Shown here: piece by piece, positions 1 to 49,959 of the stretch
How positions within the stretch are numbered: position 1 is the stretch's first letter
How the letters are laid out: each line of letters starts with the position of its first letter
NCBI GenBank assembly: GCA_029204225.1
Contig: CM055097.1
Span: 58,830,143-58,894,142, forward strand
DNA length: 64,000 nucleotides
Source: Diphasiastrum complanatum
Lineage: Eukaryota; Streptophyta; Lycopodiopsida; Lycopodiales; Lycopodiaceae
Direction of reading: 5' to 3'
Program-made: the position numbers and the translations under genes
The notes under the pieces: generated by a model
What the model saw: the letters and a program-made list of their open reading frames with translations, nothing else
Databases searched by the model: none
What the model was told of the DNA's origin: nothing

Positions 1-760
1 ACGAAGCGCCAGAAGAATAATTTGTCGCGTTTAGCTAGACAAATTATGTGTCGTGAATGCTTCGCGAAGAGCTAGACAATACTCGACTGATAATTAGTTG
101 CGAAACATTCGTGAAAGACAAGACTAAATGTTAGTCGTCTATTACCAGAAAGAGCAACTAGAAAGATCAGACAGAATGAATAATAAACATAAAACACAAA
201 TCTAAACGCAGAACAAAGAATTGTATCAGATTAAGTATATCAAGTATACATGTCAATAATGCGATAGAGCATAAGACAATAGCAGACGAAACCGCGTGCC
301 CTACGAAGCTTATTCAAACTATAAAAGGAATGAAACCTTACTGCTGACATATTAAAGAATCAATTCACAGAACATCTACTTTTTGTCTATCTCTGATAAG
401 CTTCTCTTCTTCGTTCTCTCTCGCTTACTAACTTCTTGCTTGTTAATTGTTTACAATTAATGAATACGCAAATGGTATTCAATATATACATAATGTTACA
501 AGTGTGCAGATGAAAAAAGTACATGGTGGATGTGCTATTTGTAGGAGATCGTGGGTGGCTGCAGTCGTCGTCCAGTTTGTTAGCGCAGCTGCATGAGCGT
601 GAAGAGGGTGTGACGTCAGCCTTTGCTTTTCGTCTTTTCATCGCTTGTGAAAATTTGCATGTGAATATGCAGACTGCGCGACAACGCGAGTAAATATGCA
701 GCATGAATGGAGGCAGATTAAAAATGGGATTTAGGTGACTTAGAGGAAATAAATCCAACA
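1..760 (-). repeat. putative 3' LTR of the left-edge copia element (may continue beyond the window)
   Basis: Read on the minus strand, the RNase H reading frame ends near 768. It is followed by a G-rich polypurine tract and then TGTTGGATTT, a typical copia LTR start, so the LTR would begin at 760 and run toward position 1. No second LTR is visible, so the far boundary is unknown and may lie outside the window. The rest of the stretch has no convincing gene; the 124-codon frame at 387-761 has no recognisable motif. Confidence 0.4.
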
Positions 761-767
761 CCCCCTC

Positions 768-1690
768 TTAATCTGGATCTGTAAATGCCTCGATTTTTAG
801 ACTAAGCAATGCACAAAATTTGTTGTGTGCATTAACATTGAGTGCTTTCGTGAATATGTTTGCAACCATGTCCTGCGTTCTGCAGTACGTTAAGCTTACT
901 TCCTTGTTGAGAACCTTGTCCCTAATGTAGTGATATTTGATTTCAATGTGCTTATTCCTAGAGTGAAATCTAGGGTTGGCCAATAAGAGAATAGCACTCT
1001 GATTATCACCAAGTAAAACTGTAGGGCTATATTGATTCAGATTAACATCTGACAGTAAATTTCTCAACCAAAACGCTTCCTTGATAGATTGAGAAACAAC
1101 AATGTATTATGCTTCTGTAGAAGAAAGTGTAACAAAAGTTTGCTTATGATTGTTCCATGAGATAGGACCGCCGTTGAAGAAGAATGTAAATCCAGATGTG
1201 AATTTACGATTGTCTACATCTCCTCCCCAGCTTGCATCGGAATAACCATTGAGCTGATGAAGATTGTCGTTGCTGACATCTCCATAACAGATGCACTGGT
1301 TCATGGTAGCTCGAATATATCTCATGACTCATATGAGAGCCTTCCAATGGGTAATGCTAGGATTAGCCATGTATTGGCCGAGTGAGTTTACAACAAAAGA
1401 GATATCGGGTCTTGTACAGACCATTGCGTACATAAGAGATCCTAGTATCGATCGATAAGGGTATTCTCTCATTTGCTGAACTTCTTGCTTGGTCTGGGGA
1501 CATTGGTTCTTTGAAAGATGCAGGCCTGGATCCATTGTTGAATGAGCTAATTTACAATTCATCAAATTGTATCTGTTGAGAACATTGTGAAGATACTTTT
1601 GTTGAGTGATGTAAATCAGTCGATTTGCTTTGTCTCTGTGGATTTGAATTCCCAGACAGAAGTGAGCTGTTTCATGAAAGTTTAAGAAGC
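768..1690 (-). pseudogene. copia reverse transcriptase C-terminus and RNase H, decayed
   Basis: Three consecutive minus-strand frames read as the end of a Ty1/copia polyprotein. Near 1690-1330 is the segment after the RT active site (AHFCLGIQIHRD, then SLMYAMVCTRPDIS). At 1325-1107 is the start of RNase H (GYSDASWGGD, then WNNHKQTFVTLSSTEA). At 1067-768 is its end (HIEIKYHYIRDKV, then IFTKAL). Stops and frame changes separate the pieces, and nothing upstream of 1690 continues the RT, so this is a 5'-truncated relic. The same family recurs at 48740-49310. Confidence 0.85.
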
Positions 1691-3864
1691 TATGGTGAAG
1701 GGCCTCAACTGCCAGAATAGGGTTGAGTGTACTGATTTATTCAAAGACACAATGGCCATGTACTTTCTATCCCAATCTTTACAAGGTAGCATAAAGTTCC
1801 TTGATCAACTAGGGACACATTTGATTTATTTTTTCACAACCAAACATTATGCTAAGATTAATATAAGTATATACGTGCAAAAAGGATTTTCTAAAGTCAA
1901 TCTACTTGAACACAACATAGGCAAGTGCAACACTCAAGACCAAAATCCAAACAGCAGTCAGAGACTAATTATAGATCTTCTCATCCATTCACAAGATGAA
2001 TCTGATGTCCAACAAATTAAATAAGGTGTCAATTGTCAAACCACATGCCATCAACATCTAGACTATTTTAAATTGGATGTCCACAAATAGTTGCTCGAAT
2101 TTCTATACAAACATAGATAACAAACCGGTAATTAGATTTGAATTTATAAAATCAAATGACATTCCATAAGCATCATCTCTTCTAGCCTATTTTGGTTTCA
2201 AAGCCGACAATATTTGAACAAGCCTAAAGTTGTACCTCCCAACCTTTGGCACACAATCTTCCATACTATTGCACATGACGTTGTCCATAGAAAGTAAGTT
2301 TCCTATTTTCAAGTTAAGAAACATGATCTACATCATGCTCACATGAGAACAGGCAAGAATTTGAATACTGTAACAAGTGAAATGAGTATACGACTACTTT
2401 CTTGAAGTAAAACATTCTTCTAGAAATCATCCTTCACCTTTCCTATAACATGCTGATTGACAGGTCTGTGATGGAAGATTGAGGCGATAACAGGTCTGTG
2501 ATGCCCTTGGATGTTCTGGGCCACGTGCGCTACACTGAAGAATTCAACGAGTTTATGACCTGGGCCGATAGGCCTGGGTAATCTTTTGAAATTTCGTCGT
2601 CATGGGGATAGATCATCATCTCTTACATAAAAGATGAGCGAGATTGCCCATCTCTGAAGGGCAGGGGGACCTGGGCCTGCCGCATTTTTGTTTTTGAAAT
2701 GAAGTCACCAATGGCAAGTTTCAGTTTAAACCCCAGTCTTGCAGGATTGAATGTTCCAGTAGAAAGAACGGGTAGCAGCTAAGAAAATCGTTAACAGCAA
2801 CTATCAAACTAACCAGATATATATAGCCATTTACAATATACATAGATATGCCAAGGGCATTAAAGTAATGGTCAAATCCCATATCAGCAATGGACCTAAC
2901 AGGAATTTACCAGCACATCTGCACAAAAACTTGAACCTCAAACCAAGAAAGGACTGGATCATCAACCATCAAACTACCTGGGTGGGAACCTTTTGGCATG
3001 GGCAAAGATAAATGTGTACAACACAAATTTGCATGCTTATCTATTTGTGAAATTGGAATATATCCAGTTTCACATTTTGATTTGAGAAGTCAGTGATGTC
3101 ATAAGTTAAGGTCTATTCTGACACTCCCTTGGAAAAACCCAGTAAATGGATACAGTCACGACTCACTGCTATAAAAAAGTCTTATCCTGCCAACAACAGT
3201 GAGGTCATATTTCTCAGTAGAAAAGCTTGCATTTAGAAACCTAAGACTAATCAAATAATCTGCTCAGAATTAAGACCCAACACACGAGATTGCTTGAATA
3301 GATCTGTTCTCCAGAAAATTAATCTTTAATAAATACTAAAACACAGGATGGAAAAGGATGAATCCAAGAAATTCTTCATAACATTGTCATGATGCTAAAG
3401 ATTCCCAGCAAATGCTTTAAAGTGTCAGTGTCAATTGGGCTAAAGTACTTTTCTCTGCAACACAAGATGCAGGTGATTTACTGTTGTGCAACAAATGTGC
3501 ATTCACTCGCTCACTTTTCCAAGTTCATCGTGTGAAACTGGATGAAGGTCCACAAACTCGTTAGGAACTTATTTTCAACATCTTCCAATAAGCGTTCCAC
3601 ACCTTCCCTTACAGGTAGGCCCTTCATCCCTAACTTGAACAGAAAACTCAAAACTGTTTTAATTTGCCAATAATGCACATCAGACTGCACAAATGAAAAT
3701 AATACTAAATGAGAATTTTTATGAATATTTGTGATGGACCTCACAATACCAGAATTTGAAAGGATTCACAGGCCATTGAAGGCACAAAACGCCAAAACTG
3801 ATTGGAATCTTTACTGAATAGAAGTTTAAGTGCAGCAACCATCTCAGTTTCTTGAAGTCCACAG
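1691..3864. other. downstream flank and 3' UTR of spermidine synthase; otherwise unassigned
   Basis: The 3' UTR of spermidine synthase must start at 3864 and run leftward, but no decisive polyadenylation signal can be picked. On the minus strand around 2605-2430 there is a 50-60 codon frame containing GHKLVEFFSVAHVAQ and two HHRPV repeats, which I do not recognise. No RNA gene or element boundary is evident elsewhere in the stretch. Confidence 0.4.
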
Positions 3865-40736
<36,872 letters not shown>

Positions 40737-41090
40737 TCTCGATAAATATAGCTCACAAAATCAATCAATCAATCAACCTCTCCGTAGATGATCAATCTGT
40801 CCGCTCAGACGATAAAAAATCTTCGATGCTCAGATCGCAAATCAAAGATAATATTTGAAGCCAAGCCAAGCCGGCTGTCTCACGATCAATCCGTGTTCCT
40901 CAGAGATGGCTAATCGAAGAAAATCAAACGAACATGATCAAAAATGAAGGCCTAATTTAAGCCCGCGCTTATCGAGAGCTCTCAAACGACAAATCCCCGT
41001 TTCTCAGATCGCCAATCGAAAGCCAGACAACAAACACGAAAAATATTTAAAGCATAAGGTTAGGTGGGAAGTTCGGGCAATCGACTCGTC

Positions 41091-41099
41091 TAATATATA
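41091..41099 (-). promoter_or_regulatory. candidate TATA box of spermidine synthase
   Basis: Minus-strand TATATATTA lies about 355 bp upstream of the ATG, in the right place for a promoter with a leader of roughly 300 nt. There is no other evidence for the start site. Confidence 0.3.
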
Positions 41100-41274
41100 C
41101 ATAAATTTCAAAGGACGGCGTTCGACGGGCTTAGCGCCACTATACTATTACACCCGCACACCTGGATGCTAGCCACGCGTCCAGGATGCCACTTGGAAAC
41201 TTTTCATTGGTGAGTACTGTAACACGCGGGAAAATCTAAATGAGCTTCTGAGATCCAACGGTGCGGAGATTGAA

Positions 41275-41447
41275 ATGTTAGCGGCTGTAGGTCGAGACAG
41301 GACGGTCAAAAAGCAGGTCGACAGCGACGGGACCAGCGGCGCTGCTTCGTCCACAGGGTCCAGGCTGGCGATAAAGGATCTGCCACGCGGCCATGAAATT
41401 CTGACGGCCTTTGAGAAATTGAAAAATCCGGTCGTTTGTTTAATTGT
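41275..41447 (+). CDS. possible first exon of a divergent gene (unrecognised)
   Basis: A plus-strand frame opens with MLAAVGRDRTVKKQVDSDG and continues GHEILTAFEKLKNPVVCLI before a plausible donor (AATT|GTAAGTG near 41443). It is GC-richer than its surroundings and lies about 540 bp from the spermidine synthase ATG, so the two could share a promoter region. No following exon was found and I do not recognise the protein; it may equally be chance. Confidence 0.25.
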
Positions 41448-41677
41448 AAGTGTTATTTTGAAAGGTTGCCTTGTTAAATTCCAGCATTTTCAGTTTTGAC
41501 TTTCATTTGTCATGTCATTTTGAAAGGCCAGAGTTGCCTGAGACATTACATTGCCTTTGGTTTTTCATGGCATTCGGACAGGCGAGGTTGCTTGTGATCG
41601 CGAGCAACATTGGCCTTCCCATCTCATAGCCTTTTGCGACAAAAGGCCCCCCATTCGAAGGATTTCCCGATTTCCGC

Positions 41678-41861
41678 CTTGGGAGGTGGATGTCAGAGGG
41701 TAAGAGCTTGAGGGCTTTGCCCAACTAGGGTAGAAAGCTCAAGGAAGGTCATGCTTTCCCCTCTCCGCGCTTGGGAGGTGGATGTCAGAGGGCAAGAGCT
41801 TGAGGGCTTTGCCTAACTAGGGTAGAAAGCTCAAGGAAGGTCAGGCTTTCCCCTCGTAATG
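41678..41861. repeat. tandem duplication, 92-bp unit
   Basis: CTTGGGAGGTGGATGTCAGA...AAAGCTCAAGGAAGGTCA.GC occurs twice in succession with few differences. Each unit also contains AGCTTGAG...CTCAAGG arms. Confidence 0.85.
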
Positions 41862-41869
41862 TCACATGA

Positions 41870-44029
41870 GAAGTTTTTTTTTTAGATTTTTGTATTGTGT
41901 GAAACATTTTTTATTTTTTATTTTTCTTATTGGATTGTGCATGTGCTACGTCAAGTTGTCCACATGCATATTTTAGTAAGATTTTCATGTGCTATGTGTC
42001 AATTTTTTATTGGCTGTCCACTTGAGAATTTTGATAAGAAGTCTCACAAAAAAATTTAGTTATAAATCTACATGAACGTTCTCCTTTTGGAGGTCTTTCC
42101 AAAATACAAAGAAAAATTAAGCACTTGGCATTATAAAAAACAAAGTCACCTCTGTCAACCATGCACCACTCTTTAATAGGAGTAGACTACCGAACCCAAA
42201 ACCAACCTTCTGATGCCTTGACACACCTAAGAAGCTTGCCTAGCCTTGGAGTTACCCTTGGGCTCCCGCCCTCATGCAGGGCTTTCATGGACATAATGGC
42301 CCACCACAAGACTTTATCCTATACTAACAAGCTCTAACAAGACTACGTCGTATGTAAACTTGGGGTTTGGTGCCGACAAAAAAAAAGGTATTGAATAAAC
42401 TAGGGCATTGCGGTATGTCCCACAAAAGGCTTGCCACATTGGATATTTGACATTTCATGATCCTCATTATTTTAAATAATGTCATAATCAACAAGGTGAT
42501 TTGAAAGATTAGGAAAAGCTATATGCTCAATTTTTTTAGAATTATTCAAATTGTTGGAAAATGGAAGAAAAAAAATAGGTGATTGCAATTTAGAACATAT
42601 TTTATGCTCTAACGCATATAACCAAGACACTTCAACTTTTAGCAAGTGATTACAACACCTTATCACTATTGCAACCAAATTGACAACACAATGAGATAAG
42701 CATCTAGCTAGTGAAACTTCTTTAAAAGGGAATTGAGTTAGTGTCTCAAAAGGTTTCGTGGACAACTTCTTTGTTGCAAACAATGTTTTTCTCTTGATAA
42801 AAATTTCAAGACAAGTTTACAAAAGAAAAGTGACACAAGCTTATGAAAGTGATAAAACCCTTTCACAAAGACTAATTTGCAACGATTAAGATATATGTTT
42901 AGCAAATAAATACAACTTGTGTGACTCAATTATGACTAGCCATAGTAGATCAACGGCACACCCATCTATGCTTAGTCTATCTATCTCTATCCAATCATTG
43001 TACTCCAATCTTGAAATGAGAGCATGCTTTATGATTGAAATCTTCTATGCTTGGCCTACTGATCTATATCATCAAACTCTAGCCTTGTGAGCACATGCTA
43101 TACACTTGAAGTAAACATGAATGTGGATCGTTATCCAATATCATCTTAGTACTATCCACCAATATGCATTTGTTGTAGTATTTTTTATTTACTTTATGGT
43201 TGATAATAGAAAGCATCGTAGACAAACTTCAAAATATATGATCTATGGAGTGTACATAGTCAAGTAATGTATACATTGTTAACCAAATATGCAAGAGAGA
43301 TCTATCAACATGCATGCCTTTGACATCATGCACAATAATAAAATGTGATTTTTCAATCTTTAACATGCAATCATTCACATAATACCATCATAGTACCACA
43401 ATATTGTCTTTCTTGATTCACGCATGTGTTAGCCATGCATCTTAAGTAGTCATGTCGAAGGCAACATTATTCATGCACACAACATTGGAGATCCAGAGGC
43501 AGATTTTTGGTGGAGGTAATTGAGAGGTCAAATAGCTTTTTGGTCAATGAGCATGACTTTGAATTTTTATAGTTAAAAATACTACCATGAAATCAGCCCT
43601 CCCAAAAGATTTAATTATTTTAGTCCGACTTCATCCAACCGAAACCTTACCAAAACTATAAAATTTGCAGCCCTTCCATCGATAAAAGGGCCTTAAATCA
43701 TGACCACAAAATCATCATCACCCCATGTGCAAACTGTTGGAAGAAGGAATGCATGCCTAGATAGTGAAGAACTACTTCAATAGATGCAACTATCGAGCTA
43801 TGTGGAATGATCCTCTCTTCAATGTATGACTACGCCTATCAAATTCGAACAATACTATCATGACAATTGCCACGTTCGATTCTACTTGATTCTAACTTTA
43901 AAATCATTAGAATCTATGAGATTGATTTCATAGACAAACATAAACATGTCGGAAAAATACATGGGTTATCAGAAATATTGAACGATATCGGATCAGAGGA
44001 GCTCTGGTTAAAACAGATGCTCTAATATC
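41870..44029. other. intergenic, nothing recognised
   Basis: AT-rich sequence. 42200-42380 is somewhat richer in GC but carries no motif. No gene or RNA can be supported. Confidence 0.4.
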
Positions 44030-44838
44030 AGATTGATAATGGTAGGATAGCAGCAAAAGTAGAACAACGGACAGTTGTAGATCGGAAGTGCAACAGTTAT
44101 CAGCAATAATCAAGATGAATAAACAGTAGTAATGCTCAATAGAACAACTCAGTGGACAAAAATGTACTCTTGAATAAAAATCAGTAAGTGAGTACATGGA
44201 CGTGAAGCTGAGCGCAATTCAGTGAGGCACAAATATTCTAGAGCTTCAGCCTATATTCGTTGCTTATGCTTCTGTCCAGATTAATCAACTATATATGCTG
44301 GCTTCTAACAGGTGCATCCCTTATTCAAAAGATTGGTAATTTGAGCTACTTAGTTAATTAACATCGTCTTATAGTAGGTAACTGCCATTGGAGATATTTT
44401 ATTTACATATGTGGTGGACTGTCAGTGTTTTTAGCCTTGAAGTCATCTGGCAGTGTGTGGATCGACTTTTATTGATGAGAGAATGTCAATGTCGAGTTAG
44501 TCAAGAATTTGACGGATTGTTGATGAAGTCGGGTTAGTCGACAAAGTCGAGTTAGTCGATGGAGTTGATGGAGATGTCGGGTAAGTCAACAAAGTCGGAT
44601 GAGTTGATGAAGTCGTTGATGTCGAGTGAGTGATGAAATGTCAAGTTAGTCAATGATGTCGAGTATATACATGGAGAAGTCGAAGTCGATGGAATGAAGT
44701 AAGTCGGGTACTTCGATGTCGGGTACTTTGATGGAGTTAGCGTCGAAGTCAGTGAAGTCGAAAAAGTTGAAGTCGAACTTTGACAGATTTTTCAAAATGC
44801 TCATTACCGAATGGATTTGGTTCTAAGCATAGAAATCC
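44030..44838 (-). repeat. possible LTR, containing a GTCGAGTTAGTCGATG minisatellite
   Basis: On the minus strand, AACGGAGAG is followed by TGTTGGATTTC at 44838, like a polypurine tract and LTR start. Near 44035 the sequence reads ATTATCA then TCTGATATTAGAGC, like an LTR end and primer-binding site. No partner was found, so the call is tentative. Confidence 0.35.
44485..44770. repeat. degenerate minisatellite
   Basis: Variants of GTCGAGTTAGTCGATG, GTCGGGTAAGTCAAC and GTCGAAGTC recur about a dozen times, with spacing around 15-20 bp. Confidence 0.75.
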
Positions 44839-44876
44839 AACACTCTCCGTTAATGTGGATCCTAAAAAACTTCGAT

Positions 44877-45479
44877 CTTTGTTTAAGCAGTTGAAGATGG
44901 ATAGTTCACAAGAGATGACTTCAACTCTCATTCAGATATGACACTTTATAGACTATCGCCAATACGGTGGGTGACCTAACTTGGTACCATGATTTTACTC
45001 ACGTATGGGTATGTAACATGGGCGTGAGTTAAAACAAAAATTTGTTGTTTTCTGCATTCAATGTCCGGTTAATATAAGTAAAGTCAAATCATTATATAGA
45101 GCTCGACCATGGTACACTTGAATGGCATGGATTTGCCCAAGTTGTTCGGCGCTTGGATTCCCGATAAACTGATACGGGAGGCTTGTGGGGGCTAGTATAG
45201 CACGGTGGTGCTCTAGTACCTAGCGCTATGACCATCACCCAGTCTATGTCCATCTGTGTAATGAAAGATAGCTGCTTACATGTAGAATGTATATGTGAAA
45301 CTAATACGTTCTTTTTGCTCCTTTACTGGTCAATATGGCCTTTGCCCTGATACGGCTACGTTAAAAGGGGATAACGTATCGCTAAGTTAAGAAATGAATG
45401 ATTGGGAAGATTGTATGTACTTGTTTTTAATGCAACCTATCTGATAAAGTAGTGAATCTTGTTTCGGACATGGATAACA
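44877..45479 (+). repeat. left direct repeat (pLTR) of the Penelope-like element
   Basis: About 600 bp that aligns end to end with 47752-48430, from TTTGTTTAAGCAGTTGAAG to ATGGATAACA, at roughly 90% identity. The right copy has about 80-95 extra bases after ACTCACGTA. Confidence 0.92.
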
Positions 45480-45826
45480 ACTGATGCTTAGCTATGACAC
45501 ATGTCTTCCTCACGCGACTAACTTGTGCGGTTTTGTTGTGTGGGATGGTGGCAGGTAACAGCTGGGTGTCTTAAAACTTGTTTCGCTTTATGGTACTCTG
45601 TACTGTTAAACTTTATACAGTGTATTTTTACATGTTATGCTGTAAATTGAAGGGTTCAAAGGGTTTGGCCTTGACTTGTCAAGAGGGACCATGTGAAATC
45701 TTGTTACTCTCTCTCTAGCATCTTTGATGCCACCCCGGCTACCCTTTGGTCGGGGTAGCACCAAACCTTTACCTTTACTTGTATTTTATGGCTAACAAGG
45801 TCTGTTGTATGATGTAGTCTACAGGA

Positions 45827-47640
45827 TTGTTTCATGACGCGGTCACTCTTGGCTATGGGGAGCCCTTTCCTCCTCCTAGTCGTTTTGTTCAGACTATTAT
45901 ATGTTGCATGAAGAAGGTTGTTGAAGTTCACAATTTGATTACTGCTTATGATATGACTACTTGTAATGCTGCTGGCCCGAATGATAAAATTCTTTGCCTT
46001 GTTGATTTGATGTGCATCATGGATTGGATCAAAACTTATATGGATTTTATTAAAAAGAAGAAAACCCTTAGCATGGTTGAAAAAAAATTATATGGAACTT
46101 TCAAACTATGCTGAACGAATTGTTGCTAAGGAAAAATTCTGTAATACACATATTCGGAAAGTATTTGCTTGTCTGGAAAAAGAAAATGGTGACTCCTCTA
46201 TTGATACCCATGTCCCTACTACTGCTCCTACTTCACGTCACCCTTTGATTTTTACCGAAGACCTTGATGAAGACAGTGCTTCTCAATTAGAATCTTTCTC
46301 ACAAGAAATCTGTGATGTGGGAAATCAATCTGCCTTTGAATTTTGTCAAGCCAATAGCTGCCAAGTACCATTGGTACCTAGTCGTGTCATTCAAACTTTT
46401 TGAAAAATACCAAGTGGCTACATGGGAAAAGTATTATGAATTAAAAAACTTACAAATGCCATTGATGAGCGTAATTGGATTACTACCAATCTATATGTGA
46501 ATGGTGTGGATAAGGCTCAACATAACCCATGTTTTATGTGCATCTATTTTGTAAGAAATTTGGCTTTGGTTAGATTGTCGAGTCCAGATTTTGCCCCGTG
46601 TCCAAAAGAAAATGGTAACTCACTAGACATGGCTATGATTAAGATCCGAGATACTTTTGCTACTAAAATACCTGATTTTCTAATAGGAAAAGAAAAATTC
46701 TTACTTTGTACTTTCAAAACACATAAAAATGCATTCAGATGGATTATGAACGCACATGACTGCTATTTTTCTAAAGTGGCCACGTTTATTTTCGGAGCTC
46801 TTGGTATGCTGACTCCTCTCCTTATGGAGCAGGCCTTAAGGCAACTTCCTACCGGAGTATCCTGAATGTGGATACCAACCTATTCTGGCAGTGTGATTCA
46901 TCCACTGGATTTTATCTTAATGTGCCTAACAAAATCACTTCGATGTGGTCTATTGACATCGCGAAATGCTATGAAAATATTTCTCTTAATGGTCCTGATG
47001 GGCTAAAAATAATAATACGGAGAATGATAGGGTATGCATTCAAGTCTTGTAAAAACAAAAAACTTGCCTATTAATGGAAATCGAGCCTCAAGCAATTTGA
47101 TTGAAAATGGGTTACTAATCAAATTGATAATTGGACTATGATTGACATGGAACCTTTTTGCCAATATAATGATATACTGATTGACAATTGCATGGTAAGA
47201 TTAGGAAACAGGACTTGGAAACAGGTTTGTGGTATTCCTATGGGTTTTGCCTGTTCCCCTCATGGTGTAACTGGTATCTGTCATTCTTTGAATTACATTT
47301 TATGAAAAGACTTGCCAGACTTGGAAAGGTGAAATACCTACGTGCCTTCAAGCATACTTTCTGCTATGTTGATGATATTTGTTTCATAAACAACACAGAT
47401 GCTCTTGTATTTCTAGACAAGAAGCACCCTCGTGACGATGATAATGCCTTTATAGTATTGGTGGGATCCGCCACCTCCCCTCATACCAAGTGCTCTGCCC
47501 AAGCTGGTAAAGCACGGTTTTCTCTCTATAATTTTCTCTCTCTAGAATTTATTGATCCCCAGGCTTCCTTTAATCATGCCTAGATCGTGTGAGGTGATTG
47601 CACATCGATCTGAGATCTCTGGACAAGAATGAAAAGCTAT
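45827..47640 (+). pseudogene. Penelope-like element reverse transcriptase, frameshifted
   Basis: Frames in series: an N-terminal part 45827-46114, a shift at an A8 run near 46080, continuation to 46403, then 46497-46865 with FLLCTFKTHKNAFRWIMNAH, 46868-47074 with WSIDIAKCYENISL, an unlisted frame near 47200 with CGIPMGFACSPHG, and 47188-47583 with FKHTFCYVDDICFIN. The K.HK..R.I, D....Y.NI, GIPMG..CSP and YVDD blocks, in this order, fit Penelope-like reverse transcriptases. No room for a GIY-YIG nuclease exists between the RT and the right repeat, so it would be an endonuclease-lacking type or truncated. At least four frame breaks are seen. Confidence 0.75.
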
Positions 47641-47751
47641 ATGATTAATCTACGGATAAATAAGTAGCTAGCTATTGATAATGACTCTGTCAGGCTTCAA
47701 GAATACTCTATACTTAATCCAATACCTTAGGTGTAAATGCCATGTGGGTGA

Positions 47752-48576
<825 letters not shown>

Positions 48577-48739
48577 CACTAGAAATGATCAACTATTTAT
48601 AGTAGTTAGGAATGTTGCATGGGCATATCCAAATGATGGTTAAATAGTGTTGTTTGGTTGTTGATCGCAATTGCCACTTAGCCATATTGCGTTGTCACTT
48701 ATCCAGTTAAGTTACACAGTAATTATTTGCTAACAATGG

Positions 48740-49310
48740 TTAGAGCAAGTTGTTAGCTTTAAAACAAGTGTAGGTTGGCTGATAAAGCAATAGCACTTTG
48801 ATTATCAAAAAAGATAATTGTTGGAGCATACCGTTTTAGACAAATGTCTGTAGATTTCTCAATCATTCTTCTTCCTTTGTTGTTTGAGAGGCAGCGATAT
48901 ACTCTGATTTCGTAGAGGATAGAGCTATTGAGGGTTGCTTGCAACTATTCCATGAGATTGGACCATTGTTGAGGAACCCATATGTGGATCTCCAAGTGTC
49001 CACATCTCCTTCCCAACTTGCATCTGAATTACCACTGAGTATGTTGAGTTTGTCGTTGTCGACTGCTCCATAACATGTGCATTGGTCTATTGTAGCTCGA
49101 ATGTATCTCATAACTCTAATAAGAGTCTTTTATTTTGTAATAGCCAAATTAGCCATGTACTGGCTTAAGGAACTAACTAAAAAATATATGTCTGACCTGG
49201 TGCAGATCATCGCAAACATAAGAGAACATACTATTGAATGATATGGGTATTCATGCATCTACTCATTCTCTTTTTTTATATGAGGATATTGATCCTTTGA
49301 CAATTTGAGT
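48740..49310 (-). pseudogene. copia RT/RNase H fragment
   Basis: Minus-strand text SLMFAMICTRSDIYFLV, then MRYIRATIDQCTCYG, GNSDASWEGDVDTWRS and SIALSSTKSEYIAAS is the same family as 768-1690. RNase H is broken at 48863 and only partly continued to 48759. A short piece near 49240-49300 is repeated at 49310-49370. Confidence 0.82.
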
Positions 49311-49930
49311 CTTGGGTACTCACGCATGATATGGGTACTCACGCATCTGCTCCTTTTCTTTTTTATCCGAGGAAATGGTGTATTGGGTCAAAACATGCTC
49401 ATAGAAATTTCACTCAAGAACATTGCCATGAACAAGGAGCTTAGCAACCATCAAGAACTCGTGGAAGATCTTCTTTATTCACTCAAGAGAACTTGACAAT
49501 ACATTCAAAAAGCTCCCTCACAAGAGATGGGGGTCCTTAAATAAGCAAGAAGGCTGCCCATGTGGAGCCCAAGTGGCAATTCCACCAAATTAGAAATTAC
49601 ATGTGGAAATTGCCCTTCCACTAGAGGTCACCATCAAAAGGTGGCTCACTCTAAATTATTTAAGGGGGATCTACATTTATTTACAAAGCCTAGGAAGTAT
49701 TACTAGCTCCTACATGGTCCTTCCTTCTATGGGATACACCATGTAGGCTCACATAGATAATTCATTGTCATCCTAGCTAGCAATTTCTCAGCTCTCAACT
49801 TCTTCTACTCTCCTCATTCTGAGACCTCCTCGGTCATGGGTGAGAGATACTCTGTGTCTTCAGCTTGGCTCGACATCTGGGGATTCTTTGGAATCTGCTA
49901 ACAATCAAAGAAAAAATTTCATGTTTTAGA
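49311..49930. other. intergenic, nothing recognised
   Basis: Includes a short repeat GGGTACTCACGCAT.T (twice near 49315-49350). No gene is supported. Confidence 0.4.
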
Positions 49931-49959
49931 GCTCTCACAACCTTCACTTTACCACTTTT

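Noticed and set aside
387-761. 124-codon minus-strand frame
   Set aside because: It lies downstream of the copia polypurine tract in probable LTR sequence and has no motif; low-complexity R/E residues at its end come from GA-rich DNA.
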